A stretch of 64,000 bases of DNA from an uncultured Acidobacteriota bacterium (GCA_903916735.1 CAIWXX010000076.1:1-64000), one strand, 5' to 3'. Positions 17,557 through 28,500 are shown, counted from the first letter of the stretch. Numbers and translations: made by a program. Notes: a model not told the origin generated them from the letters alone.

Positions 17557-20500
17557 TCAATTCCCTCCGCTGAGCACCTCCACCATCTCGGCGATAACCT
17601 GGACACTGCCTTCATCCTCGCAGTGGAGTTCGATCGGCTCGAAGGCGGGATTGTTCGGCTTCAACATGATTTTCAGGTGGCGCCAAGTGCCATCCTCGGA
17701 GGTTGCCTTCTCGCTTTCGTAACGCTTTACGGTGTAACGCTCACCGGTTTCCGGATCGACCCCGTCGTGCAACTTTACGAGTACCGTTCGACCATGGCGA
17801 AATCCGGTGACGGGCGATGCAAACAAGCAATAGGATCCTTCGGGAATCGCAGGCTCCATTGACTTGCCCACCACCTGTGCGACGAACATACCCTGCCGCA
17901 AACGGTGGTGCGCTTCAATCTCCACCCATTCCCACTCATCGCTTTCGGGTACCGCTTGTGGCTCTCCGAAATACCCAGCAGCTGCCTTCAGCGGGATGAG
18001 CGGAACACACGTGACGTATCGATTTTCCGGACGCGGATGTATTCGCCGCAGTGTTGAATGAACCTTCGAGACAACCTCTTCTACGGCCCGCCCATACCAC
18101 GATGTATCCATCCGCAACGAATCCCGTATGTCATTGACTCCGAGGTAGCCCGCGAGCTTGCGGAAATGCCGTGTCATAGCCGCCTCATCATGGAGGTCGT
18201 TTGCTGCAATCTCGATCACTTCATAGCCTCTATTGCGCAGCCACGTTCGTATGCGCTGGTCTTGTTCAGCGGTGACAGGATTTCCATGGAGATGACCGCT
18301 TAACCCGTCGAGGTAGATGCACACACCCTCGTCCTCCGCATGATGCGACGCACGATAGATGACGTCGGGTGTGGTCGTTCCGATTTCGCGGTCGAGCTTG
18401 ATCTGTTCTCCCCGAGTCCCTTCTTCGAAGCCGGCCGCGAGCAGGAGATGCCGGAGCCGTCGCTCCGCTTCATTCACCGGCTGCGTTCCTTGCGATGGCT
18501 CTTTCGATGGCTGTTTTGCCGGAATCTCATGCGACACCGAAAGCCGCGTCCCCCAGGCATCAATCCTCTCCCTTGCTACCTTCCGATCCAGATGCCTGTG
18601 GTAGTAGCCATTGCGAAATGTTTGCAGACAGTCAACGCACGAAGTGCCGCAGGCCGATGGACATGCATCGACGACTTCACGTGCAACTGCGGCTATCTCC
18701 TCGAAGCGCCCACAGATCTGGTCGAGCAGCCCGGATCCCCCGGGCATCGGATCCCACAGCAAAGCATCTACTTCGTCCCGGTCGACATGCCCGATCACGA
18801 GAATCTGAAGATCCTCCATGTGCATGTCGAGTACACGTGTGGCTGCAAAGCGAAGAGCTTCGAGGACGCTGTAGGCCACCTTCTGATCCGTGCATGCAGG
18901 GAGCGAAAGCGCGTCTGCTACAACGTCAGCATAGAAACCGATTGGAGTGACCTTTCGTCCGCAACGTTCCTGGTGTGACGTCTCGAACTGTTCCCGTTGC
19001 TTCTCCGAAGAGAGAGGCGAGATGCTCTGCCCGCAGACCGTGCATACGGGATAGCCGAATCGGTTAAAGCGATTGATCGCATTCGATGCTCCGATATTGA
19101 CCAGTCGCAGCCTTACTCCGCGACGATGATGCAGGTTCTGCTCACCCCAACGATACGCCCGCCCGCCGTTATGTTGATCACGTTCAACCCCGTACACCGC
19201 GACACCCATCTGAAAACGCAGCTCTTCTTCATCCGAGATATGCGACTGATGAACGAGATCCACATCACAGACGGCAATCGTTTGCAGGACATTGGCCCCG
19301 AGGGAAGCCGGCGTTACACCGATATTCGTCTCCTTGACGGCTTGGTGTTCAGTCGAAATCTCGAACACCGGCGTCTCTGCTCGTTGTTCATCGATGTCAC
19401 GATGGAATCGCCGGGCGACAAAGCGATTTCCGTTGGCGTAAATGAGATTGCCGGGCACATACTCCCGAAGTGCCACACTGGGCGGCCGTGGCAGCGCGAA
19501 CTCTCTTGCCCCTAAACGCCAGAAGGGAATTTCGGCCGTACCCAGCACTGACCCCACTTCAAGCCCATAGCCGGGCAAGAACCCTTCGGCTGAGAGCACG
19601 CCAAAAGTGTTGACATCGTCGTAGCCCTCCGCTTCGTGATGGGTGCGTCGTGCTGTACCCTTGAGGCGCTTAACCAGGGAGTCACATCTTCGGAAGATGG
19701 CTTCGTCCTCCTGATCCAAGTCTCCCTGCTTCTCACGAACCGCATTCAGACGCCTAATTTGTTCCATTGCCCAACGCAGGCGCCGTCCGAGGCGGCCAAT
19801 CACTTCATCTAGGCCATGGACCATCCCGGTGACGTGAGCGCGTAGAGCCTCTGGCCGTGTCACATCTTCGTCAGCCATGGGCCATCCTTGTCGGAATGCT
19901 GTTTCCACATACGCGACCAGATCATCGCAATTCCGATCGACGAGCATTTGGAGCGGTCCAAGATCAAATGGCTTTTCTCGCAGCAAGCCTCCATCAAAGA
20001 GATAGGCCGAGACCCTATCGGGCAAACAGATCCTCAGCGTCTCCTCAATATTCCGCCGTTCCCCCTTAGATCGCGAAGGCTCTCGTGTGTACTGGTGCAG
20101 TCGCGTCATGACCGTCGCATGCACATGCTTGGCGATCATTAAATCATTGCGCAGGTTGAATGCCGGCGGATCGACCCGTCCGGCAAGGAGCTTGAGCGGC
20201 TCAGCGAAGTATGCACGATCGTGCGACACGGGTCGGCAGTAGGTGAGATCCACGGCCATTCTGTGGCGTCGTCCGGCACGTCCGGCTCGCTGCCAGTAGT
20301 TTGCCGGCAGAGGAGGAACATTGCGCATGAGAATCGCGTCGAGTTGGCCGATGTCGACCCCCAATTCGAGAGTGGGTGTGCACACGAACGTGTTTATGGC
20401 GTCAGATTCGCCCTTAAAGAGGTTCTCGAGACGTTCCCGTTCGTCGTGCGGAACCATGGCCGTGTGCTCTTCGGGACGGATCATCGAGTAACCTTGGTCG

Positions 20501-23487
20501 AGTACTTGTAGGTCGTAGTTGTCCGGGTCTTCGCGTACGAACTCGATTGTACCGTTGCAGCGCCAGGCCAGGCAGGTCTGACCGGGAGTCCGCCGTGGAG
20601 ATCGACGGCGGCAGTTCCGGCACCGCCATACGCCATGGTTTTGCTGCAAACGAAGGTGATCGGCGTCGACCTGATAGACCTCGCTGACATTCGGCAACGG
20701 GTTGCCCTTCGAACCCTTCAAGCGCACCGGTTTGAGCAGCCGCTGATCAACAAGGCAATGGAACAGACCTTCCAGAAACTCGTCCGTGTCTATCGCCGGT
20801 ACGCCCCACTTCCTCGCCATCTGATGGATCGTTGTGTCCCCCCTATCGCTCAGCCATTGCGTAATCAACTCGGATTTCTCCATCGGCCCACGACGGAGTT
20901 TAGTGGCAACAGGATTCCCAAGTTGCGGTAAATAGCCCTGCTGTATCTCGGTATCGCCGTCCATCCAGTACCGCGAAAAAATTTCCCAATCAGGATCGTG
21001 CAACACGCGCTTTCTTCGCAAGTAGTCGAGCAGGCATGCAACACCATCTCTGAGGTCTTCGGCAGGCATGCCCAGTCTGTGCGCCTGTTTCTGGATCCAT
21101 GACAGTGCTATGTTGAGGCCCTCGTAGTCGACCTTCATCCGGCCCCACGGTTCCAGACCGATGGACTGACGCGAAGAAAGCGTGACTTCGCGCAGCACCT
21201 GAATCCGCAGGAACTTGCGACGTTCTTTTTCGTGACGCCCTCCGCCACCTTCTTTTCGCACGACCTCCCAGACCTCGGGAACGAGGGCACGTGACAGCGC
21301 TTCTTCCTTTTCGAGAATATCGTCGATGTGCAGTGCGAGATCGCCGATCGAGGCCACCCGCCCGGCGAGTCCTTCGGCCATGAGTCCTCGCAGCCGGAAT
21401 CTCCGTGCATGGTCCTTCATCCAACCGGCTTGAAAAGCCGCATCTTGCCGATTGTCGCAAAACACCAGCAGCCGGCGGCGTTCCGAGTGTTGAACCATGT
21501 CTTGCGCCAGGACGTGAACATCGGCAACATTTGTGGCGCGCACAGGGCGTGCGGGCTCGCGGTATGTACTCCCGATACGTCGTCCATTTGCGCCGCACGA
21601 GAGACAGCTCGTCAGCACGCCCGGATTCTCTTCTTTCTGCCGCACCGCGTATAGGACGACCATCAATCCAGCCGCACCGCAGTGCAAACAGCGTTCCGCA
21701 GCCTTCGGATGGGCTGCGCCGCAGTGTCGACAGAAGTAAAGTGGAGCAATTCGTTCATTGTCCTCGAGATCTTCATCCTCACTCCCACCAGCCACCCGGT
21801 CAAGAAGTACGACTCGATGACCTCCCTGAGTTTCTTCCAGCGGCTCCCAAAACGAACTTTTGCCGCTGGCCTCGCCGCCGCCGGGCACCGCGCCGGTGAA
21901 TTCGAAGTCTTTCAGAAACGCGATGAAGTAGTGCTGTCCACAGGTAGTGCAAGTCGTTATGGGAAAGTGCGCGTGTTGCGGTGCGCCTTCACCCGCTGCG
22001 ATCTCGTCCTCGGCGGCGAGCCACAGTCTTGGCTCGGTTGCGCCTTCCGGAAAACTCACGACGGCGCCGCTGATGCCACGCACGAAGCCGTGAACGACAG
22101 GCCGCAATAGCGGCCTCCCTTCCCACCTGGCAGTGGCGCCGAGCGTGAGCCAACTCAGGATCTCGGCTTCGGTCACCGCTCGTCCGATCTTCTTTCCGAG
22201 CTCCCCGGGCAGCTCGTGGAGCGGACGCGGTGCCGCGAGCACCTCGTTCAGTTGATAGACGATCTCGTTGTGGGACAGGGCTGCGTGAAGTGCTTCGGGC
22301 CAGTCCCCGGGGCCTAGCTCCCCGGCTGCTAAGTCACGATATGCCTCTCGAACCCCAGCGCCATCGTCCACCAGATCGACCACCCGCACGCATTCGTTGA
22401 GTATCAGCGCAGGATCCTTCATGGGCGCGGGCGGCGTAACGCGTTCGCCCGTCCATACCTCAGGCTCATAGGCTTCGCCCACCGTCACTACGGCTTCCTT
22501 GGGAACACCGAAGAAGCGAGATGCGAACTCGCAAGCCGCATCCGGATTATCACGATCAACGATTGTCGCTGAAGTGGCGACGCAGACCGTGCCCTGAGCA
22601 TTTCGCCCGCAGAAGGCTCGCAGCCGCCGGATCAGGCAGGCGGTCTCCGCGCCTTGCGCGCCGGTGAATGTATGTGCCTCATCGAAGACGAGGCAGTCGA
22701 GTCGGGCGTTTGTGAACAGCTCTACGTCACGATGGCGTGTGAGCAAAAGCTCGAGTTGCTTGACGTTGGTGAGCAGGATACGAGGCTGTCGGCCGGGGGT
22801 ACGCATGATATCGCGTGAGCAGACCTCTTCCGGCGGATACACAGTCTCGCTTCGCTTTTCGCGGCGGACTTCAGTCAGTCGTGCCTCATAGGCTGCGTGG
22901 GATGCCCCTGTCGGCAGACGGATGCCCGAGACATCGCACTCATGCTCCGGGGTCTTCCCCACGTACATGCCGAAGGAGATGCCTGTGCCTGCGAGGAGGG
23001 AGCGCAAACGGATGAGTTGATCCTCGGCGAGCGCGTTCATGGGGTAGACGATCACCGCGCTGATTCCCGGCGACGCATTCTCGTCCCGCAGCTCCAGGCA
23101 CTTGCTCACGATCGGGTAGAGGAAGCACTCGGTCTTGCCCGAACCGGTGCCGGTCGAGATGAGCGTCGTGCGGCCGGCGCGGATGGCGCGGATGGCGTCT
23201 TCCTGGTGGCCATAAACACTAATGATTTCAGGCGGGATCCGTCGGCGCAGATGTGGATGAAGCACGCCCTCGTGCACCAGCGTCTCGACCGTTGCACCTT
23301 GGCGAAATGGTCGCGACAGGCTGACATAGGGACCTTTGAGCAAGGGCGATTGCCGCGTCGCGTCGAGCGATAGCAACTGCCGCATCTGCGCAAGCAACCG
23401 CTCGTCGGCAAACGGGTAGGCCGTGAGCTGATAGCGCAGAAAGCTGCGAACAACCTTCTCAGTGAAGACGATTGGATTCAGTGCCAT
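17557..23487 (-). CDS. Giant DEAH helicase with DUF1998, nuclease-like and LexA/UmuD-like domains
   Basis: A protein of 1976 residues. The N-terminal SF2 helicase shows TGTGSGKT (112-119), DEAH (269-272), TSAT (305-308) and QRAGRAGR (1066-1073). Cysteine pairs at 513/516, 586/589, 600/603 and 628/631 look like zinc sites. A DUF1998-type region has C1482/C1485 and C1609, C1613, C1617, C1620. Residues 1680-1780 resemble a Vsr/PD-(D/E)XK-like nuclease (TPDVIY with D1708, CIYLDG with D1727, H1732/H1734, GYEVIEI). The C-terminus is an S24 autoprotease: KSMEPAIPEG with S1876, YTVKRYES with K1921, and an Ala1837-Gly1838 bond in the usual cleavage place. It is related to MrfA and to DISARM DrmA+DrmB. 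It starts 2 nt after the AbiEii stop. Confidence 0.9.
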   Translation of the reverse strand: MALNPIVFTEKVVRSFLRYQLTAYPFADERLLAQMRQLLSLDATRQSPLLKGPYVSLSRPFRQGATVETLVHEGVLHPHLRRRIPPEIISVYGHQEDAIRAIRAGRTTLISTGTGSGKTECFLYPIVSKCLELRDENASPGISAVIVYPMNALAEDQLIRLRSLLAGTGISFGMYVGKTPEHECDVSGIRLPTGASHAAYEARLTEVRREKRSETVYPPEEVCSRDIMRTPGRQPRILLTNVKQLELLLTRHRDVELFTNARLDCLVFDEAHTFTGAQGAETACLIRRLRAFCGRNAQGTVCVATSATIVDRDNPDAACEFASRFFGVPKEAVVTVGEAYEPEVWTGERVTPPAPMKDPALILNECVRVVDLVDDGAGVREAYRDLAAGELGPGDWPEALHAALSHNEIVYQLNEVLAAPRPLHELPGELGKKIGRAVTEAEILSWLTLGATARWEGRPLLRPVVHGFVRGISGAVVSFPEGATEPRLWLAAEDEIAAGEGAPQHAHFPITTCTTCGQHYFIAFLKDFEFTGAVPGGGEASGKSSFWEPLEETQGGHRVVLLDRVAGGSEDEDLEDNERIAPLYFCRHCGAAHPKAAERCLHCGAAGLMVVLYAVRQKEENPGVLTSCLSCGANGRRIGSTYREPARPVRATNVADVHVLAQDMVQHSERRRLLVFCDNRQDAAFQAGWMKDHARRFRLRGLMAEGLAGRVASIGDLALHIDDILEKEEALSRALVPEVWEVVRKEGGGGRHEKERRKFLRIQVLREVTLSSRQSIGLEPWGRMKVDYEGLNIALSWIQKQAHRLGMPAEDLRDGVACLLDYLRRKRVLHDPDWEIFSRYWMDGDTEIQQGYLPQLGNPVATKLRRGPMEKSELITQWLSDRGDTTIHQMARKWGVPAIDTDEFLEGLFHCLVDQRLLKPVRLKGSKGNPLPNVSEVYQVDADHLRLQQNHGVWRCRNCRRRSPRRTPGQTCLAWRCNGTIEFVREDPDNYDLQVLDQGYSMIRPEEHTAMVPHDERERLENLFKGESDAINTFVCTPTLELGVDIGQLDAILMRNVPPLPANYWQRAGRAGRRHRMAVDLTYCRPVSHDRAYFAEPLKLLAGRVDPPAFNLRNDLMIAKHVHATVMTRLHQYTREPSRSKGERRNIEETLRICLPDRVSAYLFDGGLLREKPFDLGPLQMLVDRNCDDLVAYVETAFRQGWPMADEDVTRPEALRAHVTGMVHGLDEVIGRLGRRLRWAMEQIRRLNAVREKQGDLDQEDEAIFRRCDSLVKRLKGTARRTHHEAEGYDDVNTFGVLSAEGFLPGYGLEVGSVLGTAEIPFWRLGAREFALPRPPSVALREYVPGNLIYANGNRFVARRFHRDIDEQRAETPVFEISTEHQAVKETNIGVTPASLGANVLQTIAVCDVDLVHQSHISDEEELRFQMGVAVYGVERDQHNGGRAYRWGEQNLHHRRGVRLRLVNIGASNAINRFNRFGYPVCTVCGQSISPLSSEKQREQFETSHQERCGRKVTPIGFYADVVADALSLPACTDQKVAYSVLEALRFAATRVLDMHMEDLQILVIGHVDRDEVDALLWDPMPGGSGLLDQICGRFEEIAAVAREVVDACPSACGTSCVDCLQTFRNGYYHRHLDRKVARERIDAWGTRLSVSHEIPAKQPSKEPSQGTQPVNEAERRLRHLLLAAGFEEGTRGEQIKLDREIGTTTPDVIYRASHHAEDEGVCIYLDGLSGHLHGNPVTAEQDQRIRTWLRNRGYEVIEIAANDLHDEAAMTRHFRKLAGYLGVNDIRDSLRMDTSWYGRAVEEVVSKVHSTLRRIHPRPENRYVTCVPLIPLKAAAGYFGEPQAVPESDEWEWVEIEAHHRLRQGMFVAQVVGKSMEPAIPEGSYCLFASPVTGFRHGRTVLVKLHDGVDPETGERYTVKRYESEKATSEDGTWRHLKIMLKPNNPAFEPIELHCEDEGSVQVIAEMVEVLSGGN

Positions 23488-23489
23488 TG

Positions 23490-24500
23490 TCAGCTCTCCC
23501 TTCGGTCGTCACTCAAAACGACTCCATTCAACCTCTTGCCTTGTCGCTTCGCGCGGGCGCGAACATTCTGGATCTTCCATAATATTGCCGGGTGTTCTGC
23601 GACACGCGCAGCGATTATCGAGTCATCGGGAAAGAGCAGCTCGGGCTTCAGCTCACCTTGTTCGATCGCGGCCAGATAAGCCTCCTCGTGCGCATCGAGC
23701 GAGAGCAGCGGTGCCACGGTGGCCCAGACACGATCCAGCATGTCCTCAACCCTGAAGGTCGTGACTCCCGCCAACATGGGAGCAAGTTGCTCCACGAGCG
23801 CCCGTTCAGTCAAGAGACCTGCGAGACGGCTGCGGGTATAGGTGGGAAGCGGATGATCGAGGATAGCAGACAACCCGATGAACCATGCCCTAAACGGGGG
23901 CGACGCTATCACATCAGCTGCTGACTGCGGCAGATGGGTCACATCCCAGACGTCCCGAGCTGCGCCCCGGTCGAGCAGTGCAAGCACTTTTCCAATCAGT
24001 AACTCAACGAGACCGACAGCACAGATCCTAGGTCGATCCAGCTCGCCGGGCTGCCACACAAAAAGTTTTTCCAACTCAACAAGTGGGAGTCGAAAAAGGA
24101 AATTCAAATCCAGCTCGATCCGGTCCTCTTGTCCAAGAACTGATCGATACCTCAGGTACAACTTGCGGCCGGCAAACGCGTCCGCCGAGCGTTGCACGCG
24201 ATAGCCCGCGCGTTTTGCAAGAGCCACGATGGCCTCCTCGACGCGCGGCCGGTCCTCCAGCATCTTCTGCCGATCGAGCTGGCCGATGTAGTTAAAGTCG
24301 AGGTCCACTGAGAGGCGCTGAGGCGGTCCGTAGCAAAGGTTGAGCGCAGTACCACCCTTGAGCGCGAGCACTTCACCCAAGAAGGGATGCCTGGCGACCT
24401 CCCCGGCGAGCTCTCCCAGCCGGACTACCTTTTCCAGGATCACGACTTGGAAGCCGTTGTCTGCGGAACACCGTTCCAGGTATTCAAGACTAACGCTCAT
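23490..24500 (-). CDS. AbiEii/AbiGii-type nucleotidyltransferase toxin
   Basis: A 336-residue protein of the AbiEii toxin family, enzymes with a DNA-polymerase-beta-like nucleotidyltransferase fold that act in type IV toxin-antitoxin and abortive-infection systems. LKGGTALNL (47-55) is the GS-like motif, and D66 and D68 in SVDLDFN are the metal-binding pair. A later helix, 'LIGKVLALLDRGAARDVWDV', fits the family's conserved K...R.RD region. I chose the ATG at 24500, behind AAGGGAG, over the GTG at 24515. It overlaps the AbiEi stop by 11 nt, so the pair is coupled. Its own stop lies 2 nt before the giant helicase, placing the toxin inside the defence operon. Confidence 0.92.
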   Translation of the reverse strand: MSVSLEYLERCSADNGFQVVILEKVVRLGELAGEVARHPFLGEVLALKGGTALNLCYGPPQRLSVDLDFNYIGQLDRQKMLEDRPRVEEAIVALAKRAGYRVQRSADAFAGRKLYLRYRSVLGQEDRIELDLNFLFRLPLVELEKLFVWQPGELDRPRICAVGLVELLIGKVLALLDRGAARDVWDVTHLPQSAADVIASPPFRAWFIGLSAILDHPLPTYTRSRLAGLLTERALVEQLAPMLAGVTTFRVEDMLDRVWATVAPLLSLDAHEEAYLAAIEQGELKPELLFPDDSIIAARVAEHPAILWKIQNVRARAKRQGKRLNGVVLSDDRRES

Positions 24501-25284
24501 TGGGCTCCCTTGCACGAAGCAGTGGTCGCGGCACGATAAGGTTCCAACGCGTCATTAGTGTGCCCCCACGCTCCCCAGGCTCCAGATACTGAGGTGAGCG
24601 CGGCCGGTGACGCGCCAGTGTAGTGAGGAAAGAATCAGGCACGTGGAAAATCCGCTGAAAGCGCTCCAGAAACCAGCCTGTCGCGGCCCAGAGCTTGGCG
24701 AGGCCATGGCGGCGGAGGACTTCTTTGAGGAGGTCGAGATCGATCGTCGTGAAGCCGCTTGCCGAGACCACAAGTTCCTCCAGCCCACCGGCGAGCCCCG
24801 GCCGCAAGAATCCTTCGACCAACGTACGCTCCGGGCCTGTCACTTCGAGCACTCGTCCGCGATGCTCAATCCGTCGTATGCCAAGGCGCCGGAGACTTCC
24901 TTTTCGCATTGTGGCGGGATGATCGAGAAAGCGGATTGTGGCTCCATCCAAGGCAAGAGGCTTTCGTCGTCGAGTCGTGTAGAGGGCGTATTGACTCCAT
25001 ACCGAATGCGCTGCCCCCAGGAGCTCCAGTGCGCTATGGTGTGAGAAGATGCCATCAGGCCGGGTGGCTACGGCGACGAGGAAGGGATCGGGTCGGAACT
25101 GCGATGATGTGCCTGGCGGGACCACCGCATACACGCCGCGGGTTACAAGCCTCAGCCGCCCCATTTCCAAATAATACTTCAGCCGCTCAACCATCCCTGC
25201 ACGTCCGCCTGGCGGAACGAGAGCCCGGGCCGCCTCGTCGAGCGAGAAGACTGGGTGAGTCGCAAAGAATTCAGCGGTTCTCAT
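24490..25284 (-). CDS. AbiEi-type antitoxin and transcriptional regulator
   Basis: A 264-residue protein with the AbiEi layout: an N-terminal winged-helix part (FFATHPVFSLDEAARAL, 'RLKYYLEMGRLRLVTRGVYA') and a C-terminal antitoxin domain with 'FSHHSALELLGAAHSV' and 'VTGPERTLVEGFLRP'. In characterised systems AbiEi binds inverted repeats in its own promoter and represses the operon, and it counters AbiEii. Upstream is a 222-nt gap holding a likely promoter and a palindrome, so abiEi-abiEii and the helicase behind them can be transcribed separately from the methylase part. Confidence 0.9.
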   Translation of the reverse strand: MRTAEFFATHPVFSLDEAARALVPPGGRAGMVERLKYYLEMGRLRLVTRGVYAVVPPGTSSQFRPDPFLVAVATRPDGIFSHHSALELLGAAHSVWSQYALYTTRRRKPLALDGATIRFLDHPATMRKGSLRRLGIRRIEHRGRVLEVTGPERTLVEGFLRPGLAGGLEELVVSASGFTTIDLDLLKEVLRRHGLAKLWAATGWFLERFQRIFHVPDSFLTTLARHRPRSPQYLEPGERGGTLMTRWNLIVPRPLLRAREPNER

Positions 25285-25366
25285 GTTCTGTCTCCTGCTT
25301 CTTCGTTATCCCGCCCAGTGGCCTGCGCATCCGGGGCATTATGGACTTGATATTCTGTGCTTCAAC

Positions 25367-25403
25367 AGGGGATATTTTCCCCTTTTGGAGCACGAAATGT
25401 CAA
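25367..25403 (-). promoter_or_regulatory. Likely AbiEi promoter with palindromic operator
   Basis: On the leftward strand TTGACA (25403-25398) is followed after 18 nt by GAAAAT (25379-25374). The palindrome AGGGGA-5 nt-TCCCCT (25367-25383) overlaps the -10 region. AbiEi proteins are known to repress their own operon through inverted repeats, so this is the best candidate operator. It lies about 83 nt before the AbiEi start. Confidence 0.5.
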
Positions 25404-25506
25404 GTTGATTTGCTTTGCCTATACAGGTAGTCCGAGAATCGATCGCCTTAGTCGCTCTTGCCACTTCGTTCTCTTTCTCCGATCAACTCACCTCAATTTA
25501 GGCAGG

Positions 25507-28500
25507 TCATTCGAAGAGCCTTCCCTGTCTCTCGTTCTTGTTTGGCGGGATCGCGGGCTTGGCTGGGCCTGGTTTCTCGCCGCGCTTCTCGGCTTCGATG
25601 TCGGCGAGGAGCTGGCGGTAGCCGGATTCGCCGAGGAGGTTACGGGCGTGGAGGTGGCACTCGCGCCAGGATTCTTCGGGGGGCTGGGCGAGCTGCCAGT
25701 CATAGAAGCGGGGGCCGAGGCGGCTGGCGACGGGCTGCGGGTGCTTCGCGCGCTCGTCGTGGCCGAGGCCGTAGTCGGCAAGGCGCAACGTTTCGGGCAG
25801 CATCCAGCCCTCGCCGTTGTTCTGATTGAGGAACGCCTCGATGCCCTTCTCGCGGTCGCCGCCGCAGGCACGGATTTTCTCTTCGAGGTCGTGGAAGGCG
25901 ACGAGCGTCAGGACCGTGTGCCGCAACTCGGGATCCTTGTCCTTGTCCACGCGCCAGAAACCGCGGGCGGAAAGGCGAGTGTCCATGTTGGACCGGATTT
26001 TCAAAACAGGCCAGGCGCAACCACCAACAACCCAGTGCAGGTCAGCAAGGCTAAGACCGAACTGGATGGTGGCGATCGCGTCAACAGTGATTATCTTCTC
26101 TAGACGATGATGAGTTGTACGGGACCAATCCCCTCGCCAACCCGCGACATGGTTTGTGGGCGCCACAGAAACGTGATGTTCGATCCATACATGTGCCATC
26201 CTCTGGCTACACCCAGCAAGTGAGCGGACTGGCCATTGCAAACACCTCAACCACCTTGCTACAGGCAATGGCATGTCAGTCATCAAGTGCTGATCGAGGT
26301 GTGTGCCGGTGAGCCGCTGCCGAGCTACAAAGTCGAAAACGAAGGAGTTGATTACTCCACACAGCGCCCATGCTTTTTCTGTGTTCGTCAGAACCAGATT
26401 GGAAGTCATGTGTGGTGTCGGATCACCCATAATAACTGTCCCGATGACAGAGCGAGTGTCCGTATTGCGAGAGATATTGCGGTAGGAAACTTTGGCTGAT
26501 TGCACAACCCGTGTGTGAGCACGCACATCGCGCTCGGAGGTCAGGTACTGTGGGTTCACGAACTTGCACTCAGAATCTCCAGGACTCCATTGGGCGGAAA
26601 GTCCTGAACCGGACAGCCAGTTCTTTGCGGCGAAGTCAAACGCCGAGAAAAGCCTCCCCTCATATAACGGCAGTGCGACATCCTCGACCCTTTCCTCTCG
26701 CACCCAGGCATCCGCCTCGCGGGAGAGGATGACGCCCGCTGGGATGTCCGCCCGTGGGATGGGCAGGGTGTCGTAAGGCGGCTGGGCGCAGCGGCGGTCG
26801 CCTTCGGGGAGCGGCTTCACGTCCAGCTCGGACCACAACTCAGCAATCGGACGCCAGTCGCCTTTGAGCCAGCGACTGTACTCATCAGGGCGATAGCCGT
26901 CGGCTTCCCATTTCGGCCTCGGCGGGAAGAGCTTGGAGTCGCTGGTCATGTTGAAGTCGCCCTGGGCATATTTGATTCCCCAGCCGTCGGGACCTTCGTC
27001 GCCAAGGAGCACGGAGTTGGCATAGATTTTTTCTAGGATTTCAAGGTCGCGCTGTGACTGGATCTCGAGGATGGCTTTCGAGCGCGGGCTGAAGCGTTCG
27101 ACCTGTGCTCGTGTGTATAGTGTCGCCAGCTCCTCGGCACGCTCCCAGTCTTCGAGCTTGCGGCGCATGAATGCCGTACGGATAGCCTCGGTCTTGCCGC
27201 CCTTCTCGATGATTACTGGGTTGAACTTGAAGCGACTGTCGATTTCAAAAACCTTGTCTCGATTCTCGAAGCCGAAGAGCCACTCCCATCGGCAGCGATC
27301 AAGGAAGAGCTGCCTGAGACCTCCAGTTCCGTGGTCGGAATAGAGGCCAGATGGCACGATAAAGCCTAGGCGCCCGTTCGTTCGCAAAAGAGCGTGGGCC
27401 TGTTCCAGGAATAGCTTGTACGTGTAGGCCTTACCCTCACCTCGATGACGGAAGGGGTGCTCCGACGATGCATAGCCCTTGGTCTTTCCACGCGCGGAGC
27501 GCCACCGGCTGTGCAGCCTTTCATTCTCATTGCCACGCGCGATCGCAAAGCGGTCAGTGTTGTTTTCCGCGTCGTTCGGATCACCAAAGGGTGCGGCGCC
27601 GAACTTCATCCAGTTCGAATCGTTCGCAAAACCGGCGGAATATTCGAGCCACTCGCGCTCGATTCTTGTCTGGTTGAAGTACTCGGATTGGTAACGCAAG
27701 GCTTCCTGCTTTCCATAGGAGCGATAAAGTGGGTCAATATTCGAAAAGAATTCCTTTGAGCTCGGCTGGAGCGTCTCCCACGGCGGGTTGCCGAGGATCG
27801 CGTCGAAGCCGGAGCCGGCGGCGCGGAAGACGTCGGGGAACTCGAGTTCCCAGTGGAAAAATCTCTTGCCAGTTGCTATGCGCTCGGCAATCGCGCGGGT
27901 CTGCTCTGGTGTCGTGGCCAGTGTCGTCGGCAGCGGGGCGCGCTGCAACTCATCGGCAGGCCAGAACCAGCACGCACACCATAGATCCATCGCCATCTTG
28001 AGCGAGTGATACGCCGTCGAGCCCAGCAGCTCCTCGCGGTAGATTCGCGCGCGCTCGGCACTGTCGTGAACAGGTAGGTCATGCAGGCGTGCAAGCGTTG
28101 CCAGCGCATTGTCGTGTACCATGCCGGCCTTCTCCAGCAAGTCCTCAGAGAATAGGGTGCGCCCCTCCAGAAAACGCCGCAAGTCGGGTGTGAGTGTCTC
28201 CTTAACAAACGCCTTGATCGCCTTGGATCGGGCCTCCGGCTGGAAGTGCACGCCATTAGTGTGGCCCTTGTCGCCGCCCTCGCGATTCTTCCACGCCATC
28301 GCCGGGTAGTGCTGGAATTGATCGAACCACGCACCGACGAGCGCGTTGCCGCACTTCACCTTGTGATCGAGGAATGAGAATGGCAGTGTACGATCCATTG
28401 TCTCGATCCATAGTGATAAGCGGCAAAGCTCGACCGCGAGCGGGTCGAGGTCGACTCCATAAATGCAGCGCTCAACGACATGGCGTCGGAGGACCGCTTT

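Noticed and set aside
26020-26260. Possible frameshift near the C-terminus of the methylase
   Set aside because: The stretch looks odd but the frame continues into 'RGFWRVDKDKDPELRH', a normal family end, without a jump.
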